Origin: an uncultured Methylobacter sp.
GTDB taxonomy: Bacteria > Pseudomonadota > Gammaproteobacteria > Methylococcales > Methylomonadaceae
Reading direction: 5' to 3'
Assembly (NCBI GenBank): GCA_903832775.1
Contig: CAILCX010000158.1
Location: forward strand, 1 to 64,000
DNA: 64,000 bases
The stretch's first letter is position 1; each line of letters begins with the position of its first letter. The notes below the pieces were generated by a model. That model was not told the DNA's origin. It did no database searches and worked only from the letters and a program-made list of their open reading frames with translations. A program made the position numbers and the translations under genes. Of the stretch, positions 28,902 to 39,405 are shown piece after piece.

Positions 28902-30251
28902 GTGTCAAACCAGTCCTTTTCTGATCGTGATCTTTCCGTTTTGTGGCATCCTTGCACGCAAATGAAAGATCACGAATCCTTCCCACTAATTCCGATCAAA
29001 AAAGGGCAAGGTATTTGGCTCGAAGATTTTGATGGGAATCGCTATCTGGATGCGATCAGTTCCTGGTGGGTAAATTTATTCGGTCATGCTAATCCAATTA
29101 TTAATGAGGCCTTAAAAGACCAGCTCGATAATCTGGAGCATGTTATTTTCGCCGGCTTTACGCATGAGTCGGGCATCAAACTGGCGGAAAAACTAGTTGA
29201 AATAACGCCTCCAGGACTGAGCCGCTGTTTTTATGCCGATAATGGTTCTTCTGCGGTGGAAGTCGCGCTTAAAATGAGTTTTCATTATTGGCGCAACCAA
29301 GGTCAGGTTCAAAAAACCAGATTCATCACTCTGGAAAACAGTTATCACGGCGAAACGCTAGGTGCATTGGCCGTTGGTAACGTTCCTCTCTATAAAGAAA
29401 CCTACGCTCCATTATTAATGGATGTCATAACAGTGCCCGGCCCGGATTGTTATTATCGTGAAGCGGGCGAATCCTGGGCGGATTACTCAATTCGTCGATT
29501 TGCTTTAATGGAAAGGACGCTACAAAATCAATGCCATACTGTTTCCGCCGTTATTATTGAGCCATTAGTGCAATGTGCCGGTAATATGCGCATGTACGAT
29601 CCAGTGTACTTAAAATTATTGCGGGAAGCCTGCGATAAATATAACGTGCATTTAATTGCCGATGAAATAGCCGTCGGTTTCGGACGCACAGGAACATTAT
29701 TTGCCTGTGAACAGGCGACAATCAGTCCTGATTTTATGTGTTTATCCAAAGGTTTAACGGGCGGCTATTTGCCTTTGTCGGCGGTGTTAACAACGACCCA
29801 GGTCTATCAGGCATTTTATGATGACTATCAGAACATGACGGCTTTTCTACACTCCCATAGTTATACCGGTAATGCGCTGGCCTGTCGTGCTGCTCTGGCG
29901 ACCATAGATATTTTTCAGCAGCAAAATATTATTCAGAAAAATAAACGGTTGGCCTCTGTCATGACTGAAATGGCTAAGCGATTTAATGAGCATTTACACG
30001 TATCAGAAGTCAGGCAAACGGGCATGATCTTGGCTATTGAAATGGTCAAAGATAAGAACACTCGTGAACCTTACCTCTGGCAGGAGCGTCGCGGACTTAA
30101 AGTCTATCAATATGCATTGTCTAAAGGTGTACTATTACGCCCTTTAGGCAACGTTATTTATTTTATGCCGCCTTATATTGTCACAGAAGATGAGCTAATG
30201 CTAATTGCCGAGATTGCTTGGCAGGGCATAGAACATGCGGTTAGGGATTAA
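28902..30251 (+). CDS. bioA: Adenosylmethionine-8-amino-7-oxononanoate transaminase
   Basis: 449 residues from a GTG at 28902. It uses SAM as amino donor to make 7,8-diaminopelargonic acid in biotin synthesis, with PLP. LWHPCTQMKDHESFP near the start and AISSWWVNLFGHANP are diagnostic of BioA, and the PLP lysine is in LSKGLTGGYLPLS. The rest of the biotin pathway is not in the window. It is followed 2 bp later by rsmE. The ribosome-binding site is weak. Confidence 0.94.
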   Translation: MSNQSFSDRDLSVLWHPCTQMKDHESFPLIPIKKGQGIWLEDFDGNRYLDAISSWWVNLFGHANPIINEALKDQLDNLEHVIFAGFTHESGIKLAEKLVEITPPGLSRCFYADNGSSAVEVALKMSFHYWRNQGQVQKTRFITLENSYHGETLGALAVGNVPLYKETYAPLLMDVITVPGPDCYYREAGESWADYSIRRFALMERTLQNQCHTVSAVIIEPLVQCAGNMRMYDPVYLKLLREACDKYNVHLIADEIAVGFGRTGTLFACEQATISPDFMCLSKGLTGGYLPLSAVLTTTQVYQAFYDDYQNMTAFLHSHSYTGNALACRAALATIDIFQQQNIIQKNKRLASVMTEMAKRFNEHLHVSEVRQTGMILAIEMVKDKNTREPYLWQERRGLKVYQYALSKGVLLRPLGNVIYFMPPYIVTEDELMLIAEIAWQGIEHAVRD

Positions 30252-30253
30252 TT

Positions 30254-30997
30254 ATGCGCATTTCCAGATTATATACACCCGTTTTATTGGCAACAGGAAG
30301 AAATATCGAGTTAGATGAAGACAACGGACATTATGTCAGGACAGTTTTACGGCTAAAACAAAATGCGCAAATTATTTTATTTAACGGTCAAGGCGGCGAA
30401 TATGTATGCACGGTTATCGAGGTCTGTAGAAAATCTGTTTTAGTAGCCGTCGAGCAATGGATCAACCGCACAGTAGAATCCCCGTTGCGGGTAACTTTAG
30501 GTTTAGGGATTTCACGTGGCGACCGAATGGATTTGGTGGTACAAAAGGCTGTTGAACTGGGCGTTACCCACATCACGCCTTTATTGACCGAGCGTTGCGT
30601 GGTGCAATTTAAGGGGGAGAAAAAACCGCAACGCCTGGTGCACTGGCAAAAAATAGTGCAACATGCCGCTGAGCAAAGCGGCAGAACTTGTGTACCCGAA
30701 TTATTGGAAATTGAAACATTTCATAACTGGTTGACTAAGCAAGAAGGTCTAAAAGTGTTTCTTGATCCTTATGCCAATACAACCTTGACCGAGTTAAAAC
30801 CTGAGTCCATGAAGGTTACCTTATTGACCGGACCTGAGGGTGGATTTTCCGATCAGGAACGAGACCTTGCGAGAGCCTCTGGCTTTGAGCCTGTTCGATT
30901 AGGCGCTCGTATTTTAAGAACAGAAACAGCATCTTTGGCAGCTTTAGCTGCAGTGCAATTATTATGGGGTGATTTTGGTAATGGCGGAACCTTGTGA
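30254..30997 (+). CDS. rsmE: 16S rRNA m3U1498 methyltransferase RsmE
   Basis: 247 residues, SPOUT-fold methyltransferase acting on U1498 of 16S rRNA. It begins MRISRLYTPVLL, with the N-terminal PUA-like part, DLVVQKAVELGVTHITPL, and the SAM-site LLTGPEGGFSDQE and RLGARILRTETA. It lies 2 bp after bioA and overlaps the next gene by 4 bp (GTGA). Confidence 0.95.
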   Translation: MRISRLYTPVLLATGRNIELDEDNGHYVRTVLRLKQNAQIILFNGQGGEYVCTVIEVCRKSVLVAVEQWINRTVESPLRVTLGLGISRGDRMDLVVQKAVELGVTHITPLLTERCVVQFKGEKKPQRLVHWQKIVQHAAEQSGRTCVPELLEIETFHNWLTKQEGLKVFLDPYANTTLTELKPESMKVTLLTGPEGGFSDQERDLARASGFEPVRLGARILRTETASLAALAAVQLLWGDFGNGGTL

Positions 30998-31893
30998 TAA
31001 GAAACCTCTTTTATAGCCTAGTCCCTTTTTTTGTATTGCTAGCCGCATCCACTTTAGCCTGTTTCTTGGGTTATTTTATTTTTCAGGGCTTAGACGGCCA
31101 GTACCCTTTAGCAAAGATAATTACTAAATCAACACAGGTTTTATTAGTTTTGAGTATTTTTCCGGCAATGGCCTATCTGAAAATAAGTCATCCAGAGTTA
31201 GGCTTCGCCACAAAAAAAATCTTTTTAAAGCAGATAATATTAGGCTTTGGCATTGGCTTTATGACCTTGATGCCGGTGTTTATAGTCCAGTATGCGCTGG
31301 GTATTAATATCATTGACGTAACCCAGCAATGGAATCTCGAGGTAATTGCAACAAAAATGCTGATTTCGCTATGCCTAGCGTTGTTGATTTCATTGGTTGA
31401 AGAGCCTATTTTTCGAGGCATTCTATTTGTGGGCTTAAAAAAGCAGCTACCGACTATCGCAGTAATTTTACTTAGCTCTATTTATTATGCGGCATTGCAT
31501 TTTTTGAACAGTAAGGCTGAAGTGCCTATCCAGCAATTAAATATATTAAGTGGATTTTCTTTATTGGGAGAAGCTTTTTCTAACTTAATAAAGCCGCAAA
31601 TTTTATCAGCGTTTGCGGCTTTAATGATGGTTGGAGTTTTTCTTGGTACTCTTAGGTCACAAGTTAAAGAAAGTCTTGGATTATGTATTGGCTGCCATAC
31701 CTGTTGGGTATGGCAAATCAAGATGAGTAAAAGTTTATTCAATACAGATTTCAGCTCAGATTATATTTATCTGGTCAGTAGTTATGATGGTGTTGTGGGA
31801 CCCTTGGTTGCTGGCTGGCTAGGACTCGCACTTATTGGTTACTATTGTTATAAGCAGATTTCAAACAGAAAGTCAGTCATCTTAAATGAATAA
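30994..31893 (+). CDS. CPBP-family intramembrane metalloprotease
   Basis: 299 residues with about seven to eight membrane helices. The family motifs are present: EEXXXR as EEPIFRG near residue 136, FXXXH-like YYAALHF, and a later His in IGCHTCWVW. The GTG start overlaps the rsmE stop, so it is translationally coupled. CPBP proteases process or bind prenylated or membrane substrates; the target here is unknown. Confidence 0.85.
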   Translation: MIRNLFYSLVPFFVLLAASTLACFLGYFIFQGLDGQYPLAKIITKSTQVLLVLSIFPAMAYLKISHPELGFATKKIFLKQIILGFGIGFMTLMPVFIVQYALGINIIDVTQQWNLEVIATKMLISLCLALLISLVEEPIFRGILFVGLKKQLPTIAVILLSSIYYAALHFLNSKAEVPIQQLNILSGFSLLGEAFSNLIKPQILSAFAALMMVGVFLGTLRSQVKESLGLCIGCHTCWVWQIKMSKSLFNTDFSSDYIYLVSSYDGVVGPLVAGWLGLALIGYYCYKQISNRKSVILNE

Positions 31894-32006
31894 GTTTCAT
31901 AGAGTTGAAGTGTAATGTCTGTGGAGAAATGTTATAAACCCAAGCGCTGCAGAGATCTTACTAAACTGTATTAGAAAACCTATTAAATCACTGAAGCGCA
32001 TTCCAA

Positions 32007-35000
32007 ATGTCCCTCCCCACAAATTTATCATCATTCCCACGCAGCCTTTGGCTGGTTTTGTGTGCGTTTGTACTATTTACCATTGTTTTTGCCATTTACG
32101 TTTATTCTGAGAAACTAATCGATCGCACTAATGAAGCGCGGTTTCAATCGCATTTGTTGATTGATGAATTACGATATTCATCTGATGACCTTACTCGTAT
32201 GGTGCAGGACTACGTTGACACAGGAAATCCTTTATATAAGCAACATTTTCAGGAAATTCTTGATATTCGCAACGGCAAGAAGCCTCGCTTAGCCAATTAT
32301 GTTGATATTTATTGGGACCCAGTGATTGGCGAAGAGCATAAGCCTCTATCTGAGAATGGCCAAACAATTGCTCTTATGGATTTGATGCGGAAAGTCGGTT
32401 TTAGTGAGCAGGAATTTGCAAAGTTGGAACAGGCTAAGGCCAATTCAGATATTCTCACCATTACAGAATATGCGGCTATTGACCTGATTGATTCTCCTGA
32501 TAAATCCAACGTAGCAAATCACTCAAAGGCAAACCAAATGCTGCGCGATGCCGCCTATAAAAAAGCAAAGGTTTCCATAATGATTCCTATCAGTGAGTGC
32601 TACGAAATGATGGATCAACGTACCTTGATCGCTGTCCATAAGGCTGAAAATACAGCGATTATTTTACGTATAGTGTTCCTGTTGTCTGGATTGTTATTAA
32701 TATCGTTACTTTGGAGAGCCTACCGGATTTTACATACAACACTCGGATCTTCTGTTGTTGAGTTACACGAACGGATTACCTGTCTGGGTCGTGGAGATTT
32801 TATTTCCTCAATTCCTGTTAGATCTGGCATGGAAAACAGTGTACTGGGTTGGCTGTCAGAAACACAAAGCAACCTTGCAAGGAGTGATGCGAAGCGAAGA
32901 GAGGCTGAAGAAAAAAGTCAGCGGATGACCCAGCTTCATTATGCGTTGAGTCAATGTAACCAGGCCATCGTGCACTGTAATAATCAAGGCGAGCTGTTTC
33001 CACAAATTTGTCGTGATGCGGTGATTTTTGGTGGTATGAAAATGGCATGGATAGGTTTACATGATCAACACAGCAAGCAAATCAAGTCGGTTTCGTCTTA
33101 TGGCGGGGGCATAGAATATCTTGAAGGACTTTATATTTCCAGCAATGAACATGAAATCGCTGGGCGAGGCCCAACCGGGACAGCTATTCGTGAAGACCAT
33201 CCTATTTGGTGTCAGGATTTTCAGCGTGAACCAGTCACTGCTCCCTGGCATGATCGGGGAAAGAAATTCGGTTGGGCTGCTTCAGCGGCGTTGCCTTTAC
33301 ATAAGGACGGAGAGGTAATAGGGGTTTTTACCATCTATTCTTCTGAGGTCAATGCTTTTGATCAGGCTGAACGTGATTTGTTGCAGGAAATGGTCATGGA
33401 TATTGATTATGCACTTAACAATTTTGAGCGAGAAAAGCAACGTAGGCAGGCTGAGCATTTACTCGCAGAATCCCATAAGTTGCTCAAGACCATCATTGAC
33501 ATGGCACCAATGCGGATTTTTTGGAAAGATACAAACTTGTCATATTTGGGATGTAATCCGCCTTTTGCAAATGATGCTGGAGTCCCGGATACACAGTCTG
33601 TCATTGGTAAAAATGACTTTCAGTTGGCCTGGAAAGATCAGGCAACCTTGTATCGGGCAGATGACCAGCAGGTTATGGAGTCAGGCCATCCTAAACTGTA
33701 CTTCGAAGAACAACAAACTACTCCTGAGGGCAAAATCCTTTGGCTACGTACTTCTAAAGTACCCTTACTCAATCAGGCTAATGAAACAATCGGTTTATTA
33801 GGGCTTTATGAAGATATAACCGAGCATAAACTCGCTGAAGAACGTATTCATTACTTGGCTAATTTTGATCCACTTACCGGTTTGCCCAATCGCGCTCAGC
33901 TGAACGATCACCTTAAATATGCGCTTAGTCTGGCTAAGCGCAGTAACGGCCATTTGGCGTTAATGTTCCTTGATCTTGATCATTTTAAGGACATTAACGA
34001 TACTTTAGGTCATAGTATTGGCGATATTGTTCTAATCGAATTGGCCAAACGATTGCGACTGGCACTACGAGACGAAGATACTGTCACTCGTCTGGGCGGA
34101 GATGAATTTATTCTGTTGTTGCCTGGAGTTAATACGCTTGGAGCCGTTAATGTGGCAGAGAAATTACTGGATGAGATTGCCAGAAGTTATGTGATTGAAA
34201 ATTATGATCTGACGCTGACCGCATCAATCGGGATTGCGCTTTATCCCGAAGATGGAGAAGATCTGGAATCCCTCTCCAAAAGTGCCGATACAGCAATGTA
34301 TCGTGCCAAACAAGAAGGTCGTCAATGCTATCGTTTTTTTACCGCTGAAATGCAAGCGCAGTCAGAGCGTAACTTACAGCTAGTGAATGCGTTGCGTCAT
34401 GCCTTGGAACTCAAACAATTATACATACATTATCAGCCGCAAGTTTCCATGAAGAATGGACGTATCACCGGAGCGGAAGCCTTATTGCGCTGGGATCACC
34501 CTGAATTTGGATTGGTTTATCCAGCAGAATTTATTCCCATCGCGGAAACTAGCGGATTGATCCTTCCGATTGGCGAATGGGTTTTAAGGTGTGCTGTGCG
34601 GCAGGCAAAAGCTTGGATTGATGGAGGTTTCGCGCCATTATTAATGGCTGTAAATCTTTCGGCTGTCCAATTTCGTCATCCTGATTTGCCGGAGTTAATT
34701 TCGCGGGTTCTTTTTGAAGAAGGTTTGCAGCCTGAATATCTGGAGTTGGAATTAACCGAAGGTGAAGCGATGCAAAATCCCCAAGCAGCAATTGCCGCAA
34801 TGAATAAGCTACATGAAAGCGGCATTCGTATGTCGATAGATGATTTTGGTACTGGCTATTCTTCGTTGAGTTATCTGAAAAAATTCAAAGTTTACAAGCT
34901 CAAGATAGATCAGTCTTTTGTGCGAGATATTGATACTAATCCTGAAGACAAGGCAATCATTAGCGCTATCATCAATATGGCAAAGAGTCTTGGTTTACAA

Positions 35001-35171
35001 ACAATTGCGGAGGGAGTGGAAAATCTTCCACAACAAATTTTTCTAGGTGAACAAGGCTGTGACGAGACGCAGGGCTATCTTTACAGCAAGCCGTTACCGA
35101 TTGAACAATTTGACGAGTTATTGAGAGAAAACCGGGAATTTGATGGTTTTTTAGCTGATAGAACAGGGTAA
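32007..35171 (+). CDS. GAF-PAS-GGDEF-EAL signalling protein
   Basis: 1054 residues. N-terminal membrane helix (about 13-32), a periplasmic region of some 190 residues, a second helix (about 221-240), then a linker, GAF (about 310-470), PAS (about 490-600), GGDEF and EAL. GGDEF is intact at 697-701 with an RXXD inhibitory site at 688-691, suggesting feedback-inhibited diguanylate cyclase. EALLRW starts at 824 and DDFGTGYSS is present, so the phosphodiesterase domain may also be active. It controls cyclic-di-GMP; the net direction cannot be read from sequence. It stands as a single gene. Confidence 0.93.
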   Translation: MSLPTNLSSFPRSLWLVLCAFVLFTIVFAIYVYSEKLIDRTNEARFQSHLLIDELRYSSDDLTRMVQDYVDTGNPLYKQHFQEILDIRNGKKPRLANYVDIYWDPVIGEEHKPLSENGQTIALMDLMRKVGFSEQEFAKLEQAKANSDILTITEYAAIDLIDSPDKSNVANHSKANQMLRDAAYKKAKVSIMIPISECYEMMDQRTLIAVHKAENTAIILRIVFLLSGLLLISLLWRAYRILHTTLGSSVVELHERITCLGRGDFISSIPVRSGMENSVLGWLSETQSNLARSDAKRREAEEKSQRMTQLHYALSQCNQAIVHCNNQGELFPQICRDAVIFGGMKMAWIGLHDQHSKQIKSVSSYGGGIEYLEGLYISSNEHEIAGRGPTGTAIREDHPIWCQDFQREPVTAPWHDRGKKFGWAASAALPLHKDGEVIGVFTIYSSEVNAFDQAERDLLQEMVMDIDYALNNFEREKQRRQAEHLLAESHKLLKTIIDMAPMRIFWKDTNLSYLGCNPPFANDAGVPDTQSVIGKNDFQLAWKDQATLYRADDQQVMESGHPKLYFEEQQTTPEGKILWLRTSKVPLLNQANETIGLLGLYEDITEHKLAEERIHYLANFDPLTGLPNRAQLNDHLKYALSLAKRSNGHLALMFLDLDHFKDINDTLGHSIGDIVLIELAKRLRLALRDEDTVTRLGGDEFILLLPGVNTLGAVNVAEKLLDEIARSYVIENYDLTLTASIGIALYPEDGEDLESLSKSADTAMYRAKQEGRQCYRFFTAEMQAQSERNLQLVNALRHALELKQLYIHYQPQVSMKNGRITGAEALLRWDHPEFGLVYPAEFIPIAETSGLILPIGEWVLRCAVRQAKAWIDGGFAPLLMAVNLSAVQFRHPDLPELISRVLFEEGLQPEYLELELTEGEAMQNPQAAIAAMNKLHESGIRMSIDDFGTGYSSLSYLKKFKVYKLKIDQSFVRDIDTNPEDKAIISAIINMAKSLGLQTIAEGVENLPQQIFLGEQGCDETQGYLYSKPLPIEQFDELLRENREFDGFLADRTG

Positions 35172-35202
35172 TGACAACACTGTGAACTTTAGAATGTTGT
35201 CA
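35172..35202. terminator. Hairpin after the GGDEF/EAL gene
   Basis: TGACAACA at 35172-35179 pairs with TGTTGTCA at 35195-35202 around a 15-base loop, directly after the stop codon. A T-rich but interrupted tail follows. It lies between two convergent genes and may terminate either; support is weak. Confidence 0.35.
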
Positions 35203-35223
35203 GATTAATATTGTTACAAACCA

Positions 35224-35673
35224 TCAACGTTCACTACGATTGATATTGTATTGATGTTCAATACCCTCGGTTAAATTATAACCATCGTTATTAAATAGAT
35301 CGTCTTTAAAAAACAGACGCATATCTATGATCCAGGCTATTTTCCTTAACTTATTGTTTTCTATGATTATGGTTGAAAGGTTATGATTGTCATCAATAAT
35401 CTGAGTAACAACTGTTTTTGGATTGGTGGGATCTTCTTTTAGGGCACCCGACACAATTCTTTGAGCTGATTCCATTGTCAGTACAGGAAATGCAGTAGGT
35501 AGTTCAGCGTTCTTATCATTTTTAAGTGACTGCGCGTTAAAATAACCAATATCATAGACAAGCTTAAATGAAAGACCAATTATAAATATACCTGCGTAAG
35601 CCGCGAGTCCAATTTTTAACCGTCTTCTAATGCGAGGATTTGATAGTTTTTTTATAATGGTGCGAATATTCAT
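35224..35673 (-). CDS. Membrane-anchored protein, unknown
   Basis: 149 residues. A basic N-terminus is followed by one membrane helix at about 22-42 and a soluble, probably periplasmic part of about 105 residues containing TVVTQIIDDNHNLSTIIIEN. No family is recognised. It is 69 bp downstream of tatC on the same strand but the gap and unrelated content do not prove co-transcription. Confidence 0.65.
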   Translation of the reverse strand: MNIRTIIKKLSNPRIRRRLKIGLAAYAGIFIIGLSFKLVYDIGYFNAQSLKNDKNAELPTAFPVLTMESAQRIVSGALKEDPTNPKTVVTQIIDDNHNLSTIIIENNKLRKIAWIIDMRLFFKDDLFNNDGYNLTEGIEHQYNINRSER

Positions 35674-35742
35674 GGCAATAGTATCGGATTACACACCGCA
35701 ATCACCTTGAGCCAAAATAAACACACTTGGAGTGATTTTGGC

Positions 35743-36546
35743 TTAATCCTGTTCATACCCTTCAATCTTATCCAATTTAATGTTCATTTCGTCTGATGGA
35801 TAATCTCCATCCGGTTTGGGCGCAAAAAATCTTGAACATAACAAGCCTAGCTCAAACAACATCCACATGGGAACGGCCAATAATGTTTGCGAGATTGCAT
35901 CCGGCGGGGTCAATACCGCACCGACTATAAAGGCTCCGACAATAACATAAGGGCGTTTTTCAGCAAGTCCAGCCGGGGTTATTAATCCTGTCAAAACCAA
36001 AACGATGGTAAAAATCGGTACCTCAAAACAAACACCAAAAGCAAAAAACAGGCCCAAAACAAAATCAAGATACTTGGCAATATCGGTCATTACCGCTACG
36101 CCTTCAGGTGCGGCTGCGGTCAGAAAACCAAACACCAAAGGCAGAACCACGAAGTAGGCAAACGCTACGCCCATATAGAAAAGCAGAGTGCTGGCAATAA
36201 GCAGTGGTAATATCATACGCCGTTCCCGTTTATACAAGCCTGGGGCTACAAAGGCCCAGAATTGATAAAGGATGACCGGTACACTGATAAAAATGGCGAC
36301 GACTAAGGCAAGTTTGAAGGGTGTAAAAAAAGGCGATGCCACATCAATAGCTATCATGGTGCTGTTTTTTGGCAAATGCTGCATCAGCGGACCGGCTAAT
36401 TGGGTGTATATTTGATTGGCATAGGAAGCAAGTCCTAAAAACATAAGTAATATACATAAAACAACTTTTAAGAGTCTATCACGCAGTTCGATCAAGTGAC
36501 TGATGAATGGCTGCTCTCCTGTTGCTTCAGTGTTATTTTGGCTCAT
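35743..36546 (-). CDS. tatC: Sec-independent translocase TatC
   Basis: 267 residues from the ATG at 36546, after which the family start ([15 protein letters not shown]) follows; the longer frame from 36651 lies inside tatB. Six membrane helices are expected and visible; [12 protein letters not shown] and [19 protein letters not shown] are TatC hallmarks. With TatA and TatB it exports folded proteins carrying twin-arginine signals. The start overlaps the tatB end by 14 bp. Confidence 0.96.
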   Translation of the reverse strand: MSQNNTEATGEQPFISHLIELRDRLLKVVLCILLMFLGLASYANQIYTQLAGPLMQHLPKNSTMIAIDVASPFFTPFKLALVVAIFISVPVILYQFWAFVAPGLYKRERRMILPLLIASTLLFYMGVAFAYFVVLPLVFGFLTAAAPEGVAVMTDIAKYLDFVLGLFFAFGVCFEVPIFTIVLVLTGLITPAGLAEKRPYVIVGAFIVGAVLTPPDAISQTLLAVPMWMLFELGLLCSRFFAPKPDGDYPSDEMNIKLDKIEGYEQD

Positions 36547-36874
36547 GTTGTTCTGAATCATCTGCCGTTGCTGAGATTGACGTGGATTTAAGCGTTTCCG
36601 AAGCTTCATCAACAATATGACGAACCTCGGCAATTGCATTTTTTCCTTCATTCAAGAAGCTTTCTTGAAGAATTGCCTGTTCTTGAAATATTTGTCTCAA
36701 TTCTTCGGCCTGCAGTTCAAGTTTGATTTCTTCCTTAACGGAAGCAACCATTGTGCGGGTTTTACCCAGCCAGAAACCTGCAAGCCTTGCAACTTTGGGC
36801 AATCTTTCAGGTCCGATTACCAATAAACTTACCAGAGCTATCAAGCACAATTCGGAAAAGCCAACATCAAACAT
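36533..36874 (-). CDS. tatB: Sec-independent translocase TatB
   Basis: 113 residues: short N-terminal membrane helix ([20 protein letters not shown]), then an amphipathic helix ([16 protein letters not shown]) and a long charged tail. The GPERLP hinge identifies TatB rather than TatA. It forms the substrate-receptor complex with TatC. Five bp downstream of tatA. Confidence 0.95.
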   Translation of the reverse strand: MFDVGFSELCLIALVSLLVIGPERLPKVARLAGFWLGKTRTMVASVKEEIKLELQAEELRQIFQEQAILQESFLNEGKNAIAEVRHIVDEASETLKSTSISATADDSEQHEPK

Positions 36875-36879
36875 AAAAA

Positions 36880-37092
36880 TCAGTCTTTATCGGTTTTTTT
36901 GAAAGTGACTTCACCTTCGATGGTTTCACCTTTATCATCTGAGGGTTTGTTTTCTTCGCCGTCTTTGATGGCTGAACGAAAGCCTTTGATGGCTCCGCCC
37001 AAATCAGTTCCGATATTACGAAGGCGTTTGGTGCCGAAAACAACGATGACAATGGCTAATACAACTAATAAATGAGTTACGCTGAGGCCCAT
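36880..37092 (-). CDS. tatA: Sec-independent translocase TatA
   Basis: 70 residues from the ATG at 37092, which has GGAG six bases upstream; the longer frame from 37221 overlaps hisE and is rejected. Membrane helix [20 protein letters not shown], the [20 protein letters not shown] hinge and amphipathic helix are diagnostic. It forms the variable-size export pore. It follows hisE by 55 bp in a his-tat gene string. Confidence 0.95.
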   Translation of the reverse strand: MGLSVTHLLVVLAIVIVVFGTKRLRNIGTDLGGAIKGFRSAIKDGEENKPSDDKGETIEGEVTFKKTDKD

Positions 37093-37147
37093 TCTAAACT
37101 CCAATAGAGACGTTAATGTTGTTAAAAACCTTGAAAAATCAAGGTCG

Positions 37148-37465
37148 CTATTTGTTGCGTTGCTCCTTTTCTTCCAGGCCGGACAAGCCAAAACGACGAT
37201 GCAGTTCCTGCAAAACATCATCTGGCCCCAGTCCCTGATGGGCTAACAACACCATACAATGAAACCACAAATCGGCAGTTTCATAAATAATTTGCTTTTT
37301 ATCACCATCTTTAGCGGCGATAACAGTTTCTGTAGCTTCCTCGCCTATTTTTTTCAGTATGCTGTCGAGCCCTTTAGCATAAAGACTCGCCACATAAGAT
37401 TTGTCGGCTGCTTCCAGTTTGCGTTGCTCAAGAATTTCTGCCAGTTGCTGTAATACGTCACTCAT
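37148..37465 (-). CDS. hisE: Phosphoribosyl-ATP diphosphatase
   Basis: 105 residues. It performs step 2 of histidine synthesis. Conserved [20 protein letters not shown] and [14 protein letters not shown] carry the acidic metal-binding residues. It is a separate protein here, whereas E. coli has a HisIE fusion. The start overlaps the hisI stop by 4 bp. Confidence 0.95.
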   Translation of the reverse strand: MSDVLQQLAEILEQRKLEAADKSYVASLYAKGLDSILKKIGEEATETVIAAKDGDKKQIIYETADLWFHCMVLLAHQGLGPDDVLQELHRRFGLSGLEEKEQRNK

Positions 37466-37857
37466 GATTTTTTATAAATAGCTTCAGGGTCTTTTAATAC
37501 AGGTTCGACAGTTTGCCATTGACCGTCAACCAAACTTCGATAAAAGCAGCTTTCACGTCCGGTATGACAGGCAATATCACCTTCCTGTTCTATTTTTAAC
37601 AGAATAACGTCTTCATCGCAATCCATGCGCAAATCAAGAATCTTCTGTCTATGACCGGATTCCTCGCCTTTACGCCATAAGCGTTTGCGTGATCTTGACC
37701 AGTAAACGGCATAACCCTCTGCAACGGTTAAAGCCAGGGCTTCACGGTTCATCCAGGCGAACATCAGTACTTTGCCCTTTTTAGCCTGTTGCGCGATAAC
37801 CGGTACCAGGCCGTCTTCGGTCCAGCGTATCTGTTCCAGCCAGGAAATGTCGGTCAT
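37462..37857 (-). CDS. hisI: Phosphoribosyl-AMP cyclohydrolase
   Basis: 131 residues, step 3 of histidine synthesis. [36 protein letters not shown] and [15 protein letters not shown] with the following [10 protein letters not shown] hold the zinc and magnesium ligands. It overlaps both hisF (4 bp) and hisE (4 bp), indicating coupled translation. Confidence 0.95.
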   Translation of the reverse strand: MTDISWLEQIRWTEDGLVPVIAQQAKKGKVLMFAWMNREALALTVAEGYAVYWSRSRKRLWRKGEESGHRQKILDLRMDCDEDVILLKIEQEGDIACHTGRESCFYRSLVDGQWQTVEPVLKDPEAIYKKS

Positions 37858-38627
37858 AACCGTACCTCTATACCACGAGAGGCCATGTGCTGTTTGGCTT
37901 GATTAATGGTGAATTCGGCAAAATGGAAAATACTGGCTGCCAACACCGCATCGGCTTTGCCCTGAATAACGCCATCGGCCAGATGATCCAGACAGCCTAC
38001 GCCACCGGAAGCAATGACTGGAACGGTCACTGCTTCGCTAATCGCGCGGGTTAAAGGTAAATCAAAACCTTCACGGGTACCGTCTCTGTCCATGCTGGTT
38101 AACAAAATTTCACCGGCACCGAAGTCGACCATTTTCTTGGCCCAGGCAATTGCATCAATACCTGTAGTTTTACGACCACCGTGGGTAAAAATTTCCCAGC
38201 GATCATACTCTCCATTCTGACTGACTTTTTTTGCGTCGATGGCGACGACAATACATTGTGAGCCAAAGCGTTCGGCCGCTTCACGAACAAAATCCGGGTT
38301 AAAAACCGCCGCACTGTTAATGCCGACTTTATCAGCGCCGGCATTCAGCATGCGGCGAATATCGTCCAAAGTTCGGATGCCACCGCCTACAGTCAGCGGA
38401 ATAAAAACTTCACTGGCGACCTGCTCAACAACATGCACAATCGTATCGCGATTGTCATGCGTTGCGGTAATGTCCAAAAAGGTAATTTCATCTGCGCCTT
38501 CACGGTCATAACGTCTGGCGATTTCAACGGGATCACCCGCATCACGAATATCGACAAATTTTACGCCTTTAACGACGCGCCCATTATCGACATCCAGGCA
38601 GGGAATAATACGTTTGGCTAAACTCAT
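37854..38627 (-). CDS. hisF: Imidazole glycerol phosphate synthase, cyclase subunit
   Basis: 257 residues, TIM barrel. It starts [20 protein letters not shown] (catalytic Asp in CLDVD), with [15 protein letters not shown] and [20 protein letters not shown] (second catalytic Asp). It makes imidazole glycerol phosphate and AICAR, using ammonia from HisH. Two bp after hisA. Confidence 0.97.
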   Translation of the reverse strand: MSLAKRIIPCLDVDNGRVVKGVKFVDIRDAGDPVEIARRYDREGADEITFLDITATHDNRDTIVHVVEQVASEVFIPLTVGGGIRTLDDIRRMLNAGADKVGINSAAVFNPDFVREAAERFGSQCIVVAIDAKKVSQNGEYDRWEIFTHGGRKTTGIDAIAWAKKMVDFGAGEILLTSMDRDGTREGFDLPLTRAISEAVTVPVIASGGVGCLDHLADGVIQGKADAVLAASIFHFAEFTINQAKQHMASRGIEVRL

Positions 38628-38629
38628 GG

Positions 38630-39364
38630 TTATTGAAAAGATTCCGCTAATTTTTCGGCTTCTTCAAAATCCAGTGTGCCTTCGTAAATCGCACGACCGG
38701 TGATGGCACCCATAATCCCTTCATGAGCAACAGCTCCCAAGGCTCTGATGTCGTCCATATTGGTGATACCGCCGGAAGCAATGACGGGAATTCGAATGGC
38801 GCGAGCCAGTTTGGCGGTAGCTTCAACATTAACACCACCCATCATCCCGTCTCGGGAAATATCGGTATAGATGATAGCTTCAACCCCGTCTTCCTCAAAA
38901 TGTTGAGCCAGATCAATGACGTCATGTTTGGATAGTTTGGACCAGCCATCGATTGCGACTTTGCCGTCTTTTGCGTCCAGACCCACGATGATACGACGTG
39001 GATATTCTCTTGCCATATCTCTGACGAAATGGGGTTCATTAACCGCTTTGGTTCCGATAATAACGTATTCCACGCCCGCATCCAGGTAAGCCTGAATGGT
39101 TTCTTCGTCACGAATACCGCCGCCAATTTGCACGGGAACATCTGGATAAGCTGCAACGATGGCATGAATAACGTCGGCATTTCTGGGTTGTCCGGCAAAG
39201 GCGCCATCGAGGTCAACCAAATGAATTCTTCTTGCGCCAGCTGCAACCCATTTGCCGGCAATAGCAACAGGGTCATCAGAAAAAACCGTATTATCGTCCA
39301 TGCGTCCCTGACGCAAACGAACACAGCGACCCTCTTTTAAATCGATTGCAGGTATTAATAACAT
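38630..39364 (-). CDS. hisA: Phosphoribosylformimino-5-aminoimidazole carboxamide ribotide isomerase
   Basis: 244 residues, TIM barrel related to HisF. It begins [20 protein letters not shown] with the catalytic Asp in PAIDLK, then [14 protein letters not shown] and [14 protein letters not shown] with the second catalytic Asp. Fourth-step isomerase of histidine synthesis. Gap of 41 bp from hisH. Confidence 0.97.
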   Translation of the reverse strand: MLLIPAIDLKEGRCVRLRQGRMDDNTVFSDDPVAIAGKWVAAGARRIHLVDLDGAFAGQPRNADVIHAIVAAYPDVPVQIGGGIRDEETIQAYLDAGVEYVIIGTKAVNEPHFVRDMAREYPRRIIVGLDAKDGKVAIDGWSKLSKHDVIDLAQHFEEDGVEAIIYTDISRDGMMGGVNVEATAKLARAIRIPVIASGGITNMDDIRALGAVAHEGIMGAITGRAIYEGTLDFEEAEKLAESFQ

Positions 39365-39405
39365 AACACTAAAATCCTCAGCAACTTGTAATCAGTCAAT
39401 AGTAA